Positions 26,757 to 35,391 of a DNA stretch of 64,000 nucleotides are shown piece after piece. The position numbers were made by a program, and so were the translations under genes. How positions within the stretch are numbered: the stretch's first letter is position 1; every line of letters starts with the position of its first letter. This stretch comes from Methylobacterium symbioticum (lineage in GTDB: Bacteria > Pseudomonadota > Alphaproteobacteria > Rhizobiales > Beijerinckiaceae): positions 1 to 64,000 of the forward strand of contig NZ_CABFPH010000009.1 of NCBI RefSeq assembly GCF_902141845.1, in the 5' to 3' direction. The notes below the pieces were generated by a model that saw nothing but the letters and a program-made list of their open reading frames with translations, was not told where the DNA came from and made no database searches.

Positions 26757-28505
26757 TTACTGCCGGAACAGCGTGAGGATGGTCTGGCTCGAGACGTTCG
26801 CGATCGAGAGCGCCTGAAGCGCCAACTGTTGCTGCGTCTGCAGGGCTTTCAGCCTGGTTGATTCCTCCTCGATGTCGGCATCGACGAGGATCCCGAGTGC
26901 CCGGACGTTGGCCTTCATCAACGTGTCGAGGAACGCCCTCTGGCCGCCGACCTGCGTGCTGGCTGCCCCAAGCTTCGCGCCCGCATCGGTCACGCGCGCA
27001 ATCACGCCTTCGACCTGATTGATCAGGCTTGAGATCAGGCCGGTCCCGGCCTGTGCGATGTCGATGCTCTGCACGGAGAAACCCGTGGCGATGTCGACCG
27101 TGTCGAGGAGGCCGCGCCCCAGCCCGCCGATGGCGTCGGTGCCGCTGCCGACGATCTGGCCGCTGCTGCCGCTGCCATAGCCGAGGCTCAGGTCGGCCGT
27201 TGTCACAGGGGTGACTGAGATGTCGTCGAGATGCCAGTAGCTCGGCACCTGCTGTGCCTCGAAGCTGAGCACCGTGCTGGTGCCCGTGGCGGTGACGGTG
27301 AAGGTCTCGTGCGTGTAGGGTTGCGCGGCCGTGTTGGTGAGCGACAACAGCGGCGTACCACCCCAGGAGGCCGTGAAGCTGCTCGGGGTGCCCCCGGGGT
27401 TCTGCAGCCAGAATTCGAGGGTGTAGGTCTGGCCTGGCACGGTGGCGAGGGTCCGGCTCACGGTCGTGGTTCCGGTGACGGTGCCGAGTGCGAGGCTCCG
27501 GGCGCCGCTATGGGCCGGAACGCCGGGCGAGACATAGGTGGCGTCTCCCGACACCGTCCACCCGGCCAAGCCGCCCTCGAAGCCGCCGTTCGTCATGAGG
27601 TCGGTACCCGTGCCGCCGGCCCCGGCGCTTGTCCGATCGACGACCAGCGAGCGTGCCGCTCCCGTCGCGGTGGTCTCGAACGAAAGTCGCCCGGCGGCGT
27701 CGAGCCCGGCGGTAACCCGACCGGCGAGCGCCGGGGTGCCGGCGATCTCGTTGTTCAAGGCCGCCACCACCTGCGGGGGTGTCACATGCGTGAGGTCGGG
27801 CACCGCGGCGGCTAGGCGCGCTGCATCGAGAACGAGATCCTGGGGCAAATTGCCGTCGACTTGCAGAGCGAAGCGCACGGATTGCCCCCCGCTCAGATCG
27901 ACGGTCGCCGGCAGCGCGGCACCGCCGGTCACACGGGCGGTGGTGGCCGGGACGGCACCCCCGCTCGCTGCGGCATCGTAGAGCGCGATCTCCGTGGTGC
28001 GGATCTCGACGTTGGAGAGCCCGACCGTGCCGTCGATGCCGCGAGAGAAGGCGACAGGGATCCGCTGGATCGCCCGATAGAGTGGGTCCGCCGAGTTCAC
28101 GGCGAGCCAGTTCTCGCCGGAGCTGACCGAGGAGGCCGCCGTCGCCTTCATGGTGGCCTGGAGCGCGGTGATCTCGGTCTGGATCTTGGAGCGGTCCGCG
28201 CCTGGCTGCAGGGCGGTCTGCAGCTTGGCACGCAGCGTGCTGAGATTGCCGAGAACTGCGGTCAGGCCATTGTAGGCGATGTCGATCGACGAAGCGCCGA
28301 GGCCAAGTGCGTCCTTCACGGCCGAGAGCGAGGCGTTGTCGGTACGCACCGCCGTGGCGATCGACCAGTAAGCGGCGTTGTCCGAAGCATTGGAGACGCG
28401 CTGGCCCGTCGAAATACGGTTGCTCGTCTTATCGAGCTGCTGACCAATCCCTTTCAGCGTCGTCAGAGCGGTCATCGCCGCAATGTTCGTCAGCAGGCTC
28501 GTCAC
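26757..28505 (-). CDS. Flagellin with inserted carbohydrate-binding-like module
   Basis: 582 residues from GTG 28505 (MTSLLTNIAAMTALTTLKGI), preceded by CGAGGCGAAGC; an upstream 48-residue extension is unlike flagellin starts. D0/D1 helices are at about 1-135 and 480-582, ending in LTLFRQ. Residues 200-292 resemble a DUF1522/flagellin-IN domain. Residues 303-434 form a beta-rich insert that starts NGGFEGGLAGWTVSGD and ends WHLDDISVTPV, the frame typical of CBM4/9- or DUF642-like jelly rolls. The module would project from the filament surface. No other flagellar gene is in the window, so it is an isolated extra flagellin; 282 AT-richer bases upstream carry its promoter. Confidence 0.9.
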   Translation of the reverse strand: MTSLLTNIAAMTALTTLKGIGQQLDKTSNRISTGQRVSNASDNAAYWSIATAVRTDNASLSAVKDALGLGASSIDIAYNGLTAVLGNLSTLRAKLQTALQPGADRSKIQTEITALQATMKATAASSVSSGENWLAVNSADPLYRAIQRIPVAFSRGIDGTVGLSNVEIRTTEIALYDAAASGGAVPATTARVTGGAALPATVDLSGGQSVRFALQVDGNLPQDLVLDAARLAAAVPDLTHVTPPQVVAALNNEIAGTPALAGRVTAGLDAAGRLSFETTATGAARSLVVDRTSAGAGGTGTDLMTNGGFEGGLAGWTVSGDATYVSPGVPAHSGARSLALGTVTGTTTVSRTLATVPGQTYTLEFWLQNPGGTPSSFTASWGGTPLLSLTNTAAQPYTHETFTVTATGTSTVLSFEAQQVPSYWHLDDISVTPVTTADLSLGYGSGSSGQIVGSGTDAIGGLGRGLLDTVDIATGFSVQSIDIAQAGTGLISSLINQVEGVIARVTDAGAKLGAASTQVGGQRAFLDTLMKANVRALGILVDADIEEESTRLKALQTQQQLALQALSIANVSSQTILTLFRQ

Positions 28506-28787
28506 GCTTCGCCTCGGAACATCCGCTGTATTGATGTATGTTATATTCGTTCGGCTTGTCTGCTGGACTAATTGCAGCAAACAAGCGGCGTCATTCGGAG
28601 TTGTATCGATGGTTAATTTCGAGTTGGTTAATGCCTCTGCTCGACGCAACCGAAAATGGTTCGGCCTCGTTCAGGCATGATCCGTGACTATCCTTCAGGC
28701 AATGTGCCGACGGCGCTCTCGGCATTCCACAAGCGATCTGCCACGATCGCGCGCGCCGCACCGGATGCATCCCGGCCAGTGGCTCGC

Positions 28788-29516
28788 TCAGGCTGGGATC
28801 CGCGTGCCATCCCAAGCAAAGACGCCACCGGTGTCCTTCGTCCCGAGGCTGCCGAGCACACGCAGAAGATGAGCCGCGCTGATATCGGGCTGAAAGATGC
28901 CGTCGGCTCTCGGGTCTGGCCGGTAGGGTCGCGACAGGTCGGACGCGACCGTGCCGGGATGCAAGCCGACGACAATCGCGTCCGGTCGGCTGCGGGCCAC
29001 TTCGATTGAGAGGGTGCGCAGGATCTGGTTCAACGCCGCCTTCGAGGCGCGGTAGGTGTACCAGCCGCCGAGCCGGTTATCGTCGATCGAACCGACCCGC
29101 GCCGACAAGGCCGCGAACACGCAGCGTCCCCTTCGCGCCAGCATCGGCACGAAATGCTTGGCGACGAGCGCCGGGCCGATCGTGTTGACTGCAAAGACGG
29201 TGGCCATCGCCGCAGGATCGAGCGCCTTGACCGTCTTCTCGGGTGAAACGCCATCTTGATGCAGGATACCGGTCGCGACGATGACCAGGCCGACAGGTCC
29301 AGCCTCGCCGACCTTGGCTGCAGCCTCGGCGATCGTCGCCTCGTCGCCCAGGTCGATCGGGTGTGTGCGAACGCTGGGCGGGACTGACGGCTGCGCGCGC
29401 GAGAGCGCGAAGACCGGCGCGTAGGCTTCGCTGGCAGCGAGTTTGCAGACCAGAGCCTGGCCGATGCCGCCGGAAGCGCCGACAACGACTGCACTGGTCG
29501 CGCTCGACGCAGTCAT
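28788..29516 (-). CDS. Short-chain dehydrogenase/reductase
   Basis: 242 residues. A Rossmann NAD(P) loop is visible at VVVGASGGIGQAL, with NTIGPALVAKHF and the catalytic Tyr-Lys pair in WYTYRASKAALNQ. The C-terminal part (HPGTVASDLSRPY) is of the CsgA/sniffer-like branch. Substrate unknown. The ATG at 29516 overlaps the stop of the upstream DUF938 gene by 4 bases (ATGA), so the two are translationally coupled. Confidence 0.9.
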   Translation of the reverse strand: MTASSATSAVVVGASGGIGQALVCKLAASEAYAPVFALSRAQPSVPPSVRTHPIDLGDEATIAEAAAKVGEAGPVGLVIVATGILHQDGVSPEKTVKALDPAAMATVFAVNTIGPALVAKHFVPMLARRGRCVFAALSARVGSIDDNRLGGWYTYRASKAALNQILRTLSIEVARSRPDAIVVGLHPGTVASDLSRPYRPDPRADGIFQPDISAAHLLRVLGSLGTKDTGGVFAWDGTRIPA

Positions 29517-30148
29517 AGCGAAGGGCCGCCGATGCTCACGGTGGATCGGTCTGCCTTGCGGAAGATCAGGCTGAGGTTGTTGGCGGGCATCGCGACACGC
29601 TCGGCGAGATGGAGCCCGTGCGCGTCGGCGGTCGCCGCGACGGCCTCGACATCCCGCACACCCCAGGACGCGTTCCTGGCACGCAGGCTCTCGTCGAACG
29701 CCGCGTTGCTCTGCGCTGTATGGGCGCCATGCTCCCGAAACGGGCCGTAGAGACAGAGCAGTCCGCCCTCCGACAGAGTGGCTCCTGCGCCAGCCATCAG
29801 CCCGGTGGTCGCGTCCCAGCCCGCAATATGGATCATATTGATGGCGACGACCGCGTCGGCCCGCGCCACCGGCCATGGCTGCCGGGACGCGTCGATCGTC
29901 AGCGGCGCGCGGAGGTTGGGGAGGCCTGCGTCGCGCGCATGGGCAACGATGCTGCGGCGTGCCGCTTCGTCCGGATCGCTGGGCTGCCAATCCAGGGCAG
30001 GCAGGGCCCGGGCGAAGTGAACGGCGTGCTCGCCTGACCCGCTCGCGATCTCGAGGATGAGGCCGCTGGCCGGGAGAACGCGCTTCAGGACCTCGACGAT
30101 CGGTGCGGCATTGCGGGCAAAGGAAGGCGAGAACAGAGCGTCCGACAT
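29513..30148 (-). CDS. DUF938 family SAM-dependent methyltransferase-like protein
   Basis: 211 residues. Starts MSDALFSPSFARNAAPI; the SAM-binding motif I is LILEIASGSGEHAVHFA, followed by WQPSDPDE (acidic after beta2) and VVAINMIHIAGW. The C-terminal half has the family signature LYGPFREHGAHTAQSNAAFD. The substrate of DUF938 proteins is not known. It overlaps the SDR gene by 4 bases and follows the alpha/beta hydrolase gene after 98 bases. The role in this region is not apparent. Confidence 0.88.
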   Translation of the reverse strand: MSDALFSPSFARNAAPIVEVLKRVLPASGLILEIASGSGEHAVHFARALPALDWQPSDPDEAARRSIVAHARDAGLPNLRAPLTIDASRQPWPVARADAVVAINMIHIAGWDATTGLMAGAGATLSEGGLLCLYGPFREHGAHTAQSNAAFDESLRARNASWGVRDVEAVAATADAHGLHLAERVAMPANNLSLIFRKADRSTVSIGGPSL

Positions 30149-30246
30149 GAGGAACTTATAGCGCTGGGTCGTCTGAGCTGCGCGACCCAGCGCTGCGACA
30201 TGGTTGCCTCTCAGGAGCGTACCCGCGATCCTCGCTCGACGCGGGT

Positions 30247-31050
30247 TTATATGATTCTGTTCTCGATCGAGAATCTCAGAATGATGTCTATGATGCCCGC
30301 AGGGTCCTGATCCTGGGGGGCGTGGCCCAGTTCCGGCAGGTGATGAACCTCCACATGAGGACAGGACTGGGTTACGGCATCGATCTGCACCGCGCTGCCG
30401 TAACGGTCCTTCTCGCCCTGGACGAGGAGGAGAGGTACGGTCAGGGCCTGCAAAGCCGATCGGACATCCCATTCGCCCCGCCCGGGATCGAGCCAGGCGT
30501 CTCTCCATCCCCGGAAGGCGCCCTCCGCATCCAGGTGCTGCAAGGCCAGGCGCTGCTTCAACGCGCCGGTCTCGAACGCCTTGGCGGCACGTCTGACGCC
30601 CTCGAGCGTGACGGCCTCCACCACGACGTGCGGCGCGATCAGGGCCGCTCCTCGTATGCGCAGGTCGCCGGACGCCGCCGCGAGAGCGGCGATCGTCGCG
30701 CCGTCCGAGTGGCCGACGAGAATGCAGTCGCGGATGCCGGCCGCGTCGAGCACGCGCGGGAGAACCTCCGCCGCCTCGCGCTCCAGGTAATCGATGGAAC
30801 GGGGCAGCGTGACCGCGCTTGATCGCCCGTATCCCGCGCGGGAATAGGCGAAGACCCGGCATGTCGACGCCTCGGCGAGCGCGTCGGCGAATGGCCACCA
30901 GCCATCGGCCGAGCCGAGCCCCTCGTGAAGGAGCACGAAGGTGGTGGATCGCCGCGGTCGTAGAGCGGCGCGCCGGTATTCGAGACGCTGCGTACCGAGA
31001 TCGAGGAAGCCGGAGGCGGGTTCCTCGGCCTCACGCGGCTCGGAGGCCAT
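30247..31050 (-). CDS. Alpha/beta hydrolase
   Basis: 267 residues. The fold is shown by FVLLHEGLGSADGWW (oxyanion), the nucleophile elbow VGHSDGATIAAL with Ser, an acidic residue after VQGEKDRYG and the C-terminal His in LPELGHAPQDQDP. It is a cytoplasmic esterase or thioesterase-like enzyme. Its first 20 bases overlap the end of the GMC oxidase gene, so it is part of the hmfF-hmfH transcript. A role in opening or clearing an ester or lactone in furan breakdown is possible but only an inference. Confidence 0.88.
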   Translation of the reverse strand: MASEPREAEEPASGFLDLGTQRLEYRRAALRPRRSTTFVLLHEGLGSADGWWPFADALAEASTCRVFAYSRAGYGRSSAVTLPRSIDYLEREAAEVLPRVLDAAGIRDCILVGHSDGATIAALAAASGDLRIRGAALIAPHVVVEAVTLEGVRRAAKAFETGALKQRLALQHLDAEGAFRGWRDAWLDPGRGEWDVRSALQALTVPLLLVQGEKDRYGSAVQIDAVTQSCPHVEVHHLPELGHAPQDQDPAGIIDIILRFSIENRII

Positions 31051-32731
31051 CGGCGATCTTCTCGGCGATCATCAGGGTCGGAATGTTGGTGTTGGCGCTC
31101 GGCAGACGCGGCATGACGGAGGCGTCCGCGACCGTCAATCCGTCGATCCCGATGACGCTGCCGGCCGGGTCGACGACGGCACCGGGATCGCCGCGATCGC
31201 CCATCCGGCAGGTGCCGCTCGCGTGCCAGACTCCAAAGACGCTCTCACGCACGTAGTCCGCGAGGGCCGTCTCGTCGTCGACGATCCGGGGGAAGTCGCG
31301 CCCGCCCGTGAAGCTGCGCAGCATCAACCGGCGGAAGGGGCGCGGCCCATCGAGCAGGCGCGCGAGGGCCGCCGTGATCAGGCGGTTGCGCCGGCCGACG
31401 CGGCTCAGCCGGCGGATCGCCGGGGAGAAGCTCGCCGGGAAGATCTCTGCCGGGTCCGGGTTGAGGTGGGGCGAGACGGCGAGCGCGACGAGGCGCCGGA
31501 CGCCATCCGCGAGGCGGGCAAGGTCGCGCGGATCGGACAGGAGATTGAGGTCGATCGCGGGGCGGCCCGCGGGATCGGTCGGGTCGAGGCGCAGGGACCC
31601 GACGGAATGAGGCTGGTTCACCCAGAGGAAGTGGAGGCCGAGCCGCGCACCGAGGGCGTGCCAGCCGGCCCGGGCGGAGACCGTGAGGTACATGTCCGAC
31701 GCGCTACCCCCGGGCAGGCCTGAGGAGTAGCGCATCGCCAGGAAGCTCGCCCGGCGCTGGTGCGCCTCCAGCCGGAGGGCAGGCGGCAGGAACTGCGCGA
31801 TCGTCAGGGCCGGATGATCGCGCAGGTTCGCGCCGACACCGGGCCGGTCGGCGGTGACCGCGATCCCACAAGCCCGCAGGTGTTCGGCCGGACCGATCCC
31901 GGCGCGCAGCAGCAGGACGGGCGTCTGCAGCGCCCCGGCGCAGAGCACGACGCGGCGGGCAGCTACGACGCGCTCGGTCCCGTCCGGCAGCCGTAGCCGG
32001 GCGCCGGTGACGCACCGTCCCGCCCGCTCCAGCGCCCGGACCTCGGTGCGGGCCGCGATGGCGAGGTTCGGCCGCGCCCGGACCGTGACGTCGAGATAGG
32101 CCTCCGCCGACGAGACCCGGGCATCGTCGCGGTTCGAGAAGGCGGGCGGGAACAGGCCGTCCGCGAAGTCCCCGTTCTGGTCGAGCCGCCGCGGCAGGCC
32201 GCTCGCGTCGAAGGCCCGGAAGGCGGCGTGGGCGAAGGGCGGCCAGACGGGCTCCAGAAGGCGCCGGATCGGCAGCGGACCCGCGCGTCCGTGCAGGGGG
32301 CCGTCGCAGTCGAGGTCAGTCTCGAGCCTGCGGAACCAGGGCAGGACATCGTCCCAGGCCCAGCCCCGGCAGCCCGCCTCCGCCCAGGCATCGTAGTCGC
32401 GCGGCAGGCCGCGATTGGCGGACTGGACGTTGATGCTCGACGAGCCGCCCATCACGCGGCCCTGCTCGTAGGGGCGCCGCCGTGCCTGCCCGTCCGGCCC
32501 CCGCGTCACCGCCGCGTCGAGGCCGGGCCAGATATAGGTGTCGCCGTGGAACAGCGGCATCGGGTAGCTGTCGCGGATCGCCTCCGGCACGGCGCCGGGC
32601 GGCGTGTCGATCCCGGCCTCCACGAGCAGGACGCGGCGCCCCGGATCCGCGGACAGCCGGTTCGCCAGGACGCAGCCGGCGGAACCGCCGCCGACGATCA
32701 GGACATCGACGGAATCAGGCAGGTTCTGCAT
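31031..32731 (-). CDS. hmfH: GMC-family FAD oxidoreductase, probable 5-hydroxymethylfurfural/furfural oxidase
   Basis: 566 residues. FAD-binding loop DVLIVGGGSAGCVLANRL, then GRVMGGSSSINVQSANRG, and C-terminal WHASGTCRMG with the catalytic His followed by ASVMPRLPSANTNIPT. GMC enzymes oxidise alcohols, here plausibly hydroxymethylfurfural and hydrated furfural as in HmfH of Cupriavidus basilensis. The assignment rests on its place 7 bases after a UbiD-type decarboxylase gene and near ubiX-, LysR- and furoate-pathway genes, not on specific residues. Choline or aryl-alcohol oxidation are alternatives by family alone. Confidence 0.75.
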   Translation of the reverse strand: MQNLPDSVDVLIVGGGSAGCVLANRLSADPGRRVLLVEAGIDTPPGAVPEAIRDSYPMPLFHGDTYIWPGLDAAVTRGPDGQARRRPYEQGRVMGGSSSINVQSANRGLPRDYDAWAEAGCRGWAWDDVLPWFRRLETDLDCDGPLHGRAGPLPIRRLLEPVWPPFAHAAFRAFDASGLPRRLDQNGDFADGLFPPAFSNRDDARVSSAEAYLDVTVRARPNLAIAARTEVRALERAGRCVTGARLRLPDGTERVVAARRVVLCAGALQTPVLLLRAGIGPAEHLRACGIAVTADRPGVGANLRDHPALTIAQFLPPALRLEAHQRRASFLAMRYSSGLPGGSASDMYLTVSARAGWHALGARLGLHFLWVNQPHSVGSLRLDPTDPAGRPAIDLNLLSDPRDLARLADGVRRLVALAVSPHLNPDPAEIFPASFSPAIRRLSRVGRRNRLITAALARLLDGPRPFRRLMLRSFTGGRDFPRIVDDETALADYVRESVFGVWHASGTCRMGDRGDPGAVVDPAGSVIGIDGLTVADASVMPRLPSANTNIPTLMIAEKIADGLRAA

Positions 32732-32738
32732 CGGGGGC

Positions 32739-34127
32739 TCAGGCGGACGCGGCGTCGCGCCAGTCGGCCTCGGGCACGATGACGGCGGCGAGGTCCACGG
32801 CGTCCTCGCCCGGCACGCGGATACGGGTGAACTTCATCGGCGGCGCATCGAGAGGCGCGGTGGCGTCGAGGCCCATCTTCGCGCCGACCCCGTCGCGGGT
32901 GGAGGGATCGAGCTTCGAGCCCTGACTGCCCGCGATCACCACGAGGTCGCGGTCGGCCTGGAAGCGGGTCGAGACCGCCCACTCGACCTCCTGCGGATCG
33001 TGGATGTCCACATCCGTGTCCACCACGACCGCGTGCTTGATGTCGTAATGGGCGGCGAAGGCGCCGAGGAGCACGTTCTTGGCCTCGCCCTCCTGCGACT
33101 TCCGCAGCTTGACGTAGAGATGGTAGCGGCCGACGCCGCCGAGCGAGAGGTGGACGTCCTCGACGCCGGGGAAGCTGCGCTGGAGCGAGGCCAGGATCGT
33201 GGCCTCGCGCGGGATCGCGCCGAGGAGGAGGTGCTCCAGGCCGCCGCCGACGATCATGTGGAAGATCGGGTTCTCGCGGTGGGTCACCGCGTCGACCGTC
33301 ATGACGTGGCGCTTGGCCCGCTCGCCGTAATATTGCGGGAACTCGCCGAAGGGGCCTTCGAGCTCCCGCACCTCCGGCAGGATCCGGCCCTCGATCACGA
33401 TCTCCGCGGTGGCCGGCACGCGCACGTCGTTGGTCAGGCACTTCACCACGTCGAGGGGGGCGCCGGTGAGCGCGCCCGCGATCTCCAGCTCGTCGTGGCC
33501 GAGCGGCACGATCGCCTGCGAGGCCAGCAGGCAGGCCGGATCGACGCCGACGACGAGCGCGACCTCCAGGCCCCGGCCGGCAGCCTCGGCCTTCCGGTAG
33601 AAGTTGTCGGTGTGGCGCGGCAGGACGAGCACGCCGATGCGGTCCGGCCCGCTGACCTGGCAGCGCAGGATGGCGACGTTCTGCGCGCCCGTCTCGGGAT
33701 CGCGCGAGATCATCAGCCCGGCCGAGATGTAGGGGCCGCTGTCGTGCTCGTTCAGCGTCGGCACGGGCAGGATGCGCAGGATGTCGATGTCGGAGCGGTG
33801 CACCACATCCTGGGCCGGGCCGGTCTCGCGCTCATGCCAGGGCAGCGGCTCGGCGCAGGCGCGCTGGAACTGCGCGATCAGGCGGTCCTCGCGGGTGCCG
33901 AGCGCCTCGGCCATCCAGGCGCGGCTGGAGACGAGGCCCGAGACGATGGTGCCGGGCCGGCCGCCGGGCCGCGGGAACAGGGTGGCGCTGCGCCCGTCCA
34001 GGCGGTTGGCCACCGCCGCCGCCTCGTGGCGCAGGCCGATGCCGGGGCGCGCAACGCTGAGGCGCCCGATCGCGGCGAGGCGGTCGAGCCAGTCGCGCAG
34101 GGAACGCGCGGGGACCGGGTCGCTCAT
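32739..34127 (-). CDS. hmfF: UbiD-family prenylated-FMN decarboxylase, probable 2,5-furandicarboxylate decarboxylase
   Basis: 462 residues from ATG 34127, preceded by GGGAGGACATC. The UbiD fold is evident: NEHDSGPYISAGLMISRD, the prFMN-contacting AILRCQV with the conserved Arg, and the catalytic Glu pair in ELEGPFGEFPQYYGE. It needs prenylated FMN made by a UbiX-type enzyme, which is encoded across the divergent promoter. With the GMC oxidase and furoate genes this fits HmfF, which converts furan-2,5-dicarboxylate to 2-furoate. A (hydroxy)benzoate- or pyrrole-carboxylate-type substrate is the alternative. It is the first gene of the reverse operon hmfF-hmfH-hydrolase. Confidence 0.78.
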   Translation of the reverse strand: MSDPVPARSLRDWLDRLAAIGRLSVARPGIGLRHEAAAVANRLDGRSATLFPRPGGRPGTIVSGLVSSRAWMAEALGTREDRLIAQFQRACAEPLPWHERETGPAQDVVHRSDIDILRILPVPTLNEHDSGPYISAGLMISRDPETGAQNVAILRCQVSGPDRIGVLVLPRHTDNFYRKAEAAGRGLEVALVVGVDPACLLASQAIVPLGHDELEIAGALTGAPLDVVKCLTNDVRVPATAEIVIEGRILPEVRELEGPFGEFPQYYGERAKRHVMTVDAVTHRENPIFHMIVGGGLEHLLLGAIPREATILASLQRSFPGVEDVHLSLGGVGRYHLYVKLRKSQEGEAKNVLLGAFAAHYDIKHAVVVDTDVDIHDPQEVEWAVSTRFQADRDLVVIAGSQGSKLDPSTRDGVGAKMGLDATAPLDAPPMKFTRIRVPGEDAVDLAAVIVPEADWRDAASA

Positions 34128-34312
34128 GATGTCCTCCCGTTCGCCGCTCGTCGTCGGCGGCGTCGTTCTCCCCTGGTTAGGACGTTCGCGGAGCGCGCCA
34201 AAATAAGGATTGTTGATACCGGCGATCAGACAGTCTGAATTGCTCCGCCAGCACCGGCATGGTCCAGTCGGAGACGGTATGGCCGCAGAGCCGGACCGGG
34301 GAGGCACGAGCG
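34128..34312. promoter_or_regulatory. Divergent control region, hmfF and LysR gene
   Basis: A 185-base region between oppositely directed genes, the classical site of a LysR regulator. It includes an AT-rich patch around 34200-34220 (aaaataaggattgttgatac) and the partly symmetrical gatcagacagtctgaattg just after it, containing CAGACagtCTG. Both strong ribosome sites (GGGAGG for hmfF, GGGGAGG for the LysR gene) are at its edges. Confidence 0.5.
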
Positions 34313-35245
34313 TTGGACCTGCGCCAGATCTCGTATTTCGTGGCGCTGTTCGAGGAGGGCAGCGTCACCCGCGCGGCGCAGCGCATGAACGTGGTGCAGC
34401 CGGCGCTGAGCATGCAGATCGCCAAGCTGGAGCGGGAGCTCGACCAGCGCCTGTTCGACCGGCAGCCGAAGGCGATGGTGCCGACCGCGGCCGGCCGCAC
34501 GCTGCACAGGCTCGTGCAGCCGATCCTGCGCGACGTCGCCGAGGCGCGGGCGGCCATGGCGCGGTTGTCCGAGAGCGTGTCCGGCCGCGTCACCGTCGGC
34601 ATCCTGTCCTCGCTCGCGATGAGCGTCGTCCCGAGCGTGCTCGCCCGCTTCTCGGCCGCCTATCCCCAGGTCGAGCTGTCGCTGGCCGATGGCTACAGCA
34701 GCACCTTCATCGAGGGCGTCGGCAACGGCAGCCTCGACCTCGCCGTGATCAACAAGCCGCCGCGCCGTCTCGGCCTGCTGGTCGACCCCCTGCTCGACGA
34801 GGAGATGGTGGTGGTGGGCGGGCGCGACACCCCGCTGCCGATCCCGGTCCCGGTCCGCATGCGCGACCTGACGGAGCTCGACCTGATCCTGCCCTCGCAG
34901 CGGCACGGCCTGCGTCTCGAGCTCGACCGGCGGGTCGGGTCGGAGGACATCGCGCTGAGCCCCAAGCTCGAACTCGACCTGCCGCCGGCCATCGCCGATT
35001 TCGTGGCGCGCTCGGACTGCTTCACCGTTCTTCCGAGCGTCGCCGTCAGCCGCCAGCTCGCCGAGGGAAGCCTGAAGGCCTACCGGATCGTGGCGCCGCG
35101 CATCACGCGCCAGCTCGTGATCATCCACCACCCGAAGCATCCGCTGAGCCCGGCGGCCATCCGCTTCATCGAGATGCTGTCGGAGGATCTCTCCGCCGCG
35201 GCGAACGCGCTGCAGGCCCATATCGTGACCGGCCCGGAGCGGTGA
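34313..35245 (+). CDS. LysR family transcriptional regulator (HmfR-like by context)
   Basis: 310 residues from TTG 34313, chosen because GGGGAGG lies 8 bases upstream and the protein then begins LDLRQISYFVALFEEGSV as LysR proteins do; ATG 34259 is the other option. HTH at residues 17-36 (VTRAAQRMNVVQPALSMQ). The effector domain covers about 90-300. It is divergent from hmfF and runs into the aldehyde dehydrogenase and ubiX-like genes. It is inferred to sense a furan acid and activate both flanking operons. Confidence 0.88.
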   Translation: MDLRQISYFVALFEEGSVTRAAQRMNVVQPALSMQIAKLERELDQRLFDRQPKAMVPTAAGRTLHRLVQPILRDVAEARAAMARLSESVSGRVTVGILSSLAMSVVPSVLARFSAAYPQVELSLADGYSSTFIEGVGNGSLDLAVINKPPRRLGLLVDPLLDEEMVVVGGRDTPLPIPVPVRMRDLTELDLILPSQRHGLRLELDRRVGSEDIALSPKLELDLPPAIADFVARSDCFTVLPSVAVSRQLAEGSLKAYRIVAPRITRQLVIIHHPKHPLSPAAIRFIEMLSEDLSAAANALQAHIVTGPER

Positions 35246-35391
35246 CCGCCGCACGCATGCAGTCCCGCTGATCGCGCCTATCAACCTTCCTTATTCGACA
35301 GGCCCGCCCGCAGGCTCCTACGATCGGCGGAAACCGCCCGCCCGACGCCCGGGGCGTGGGGGATCTCACGATCGAGGGCGGGGAAACGACC

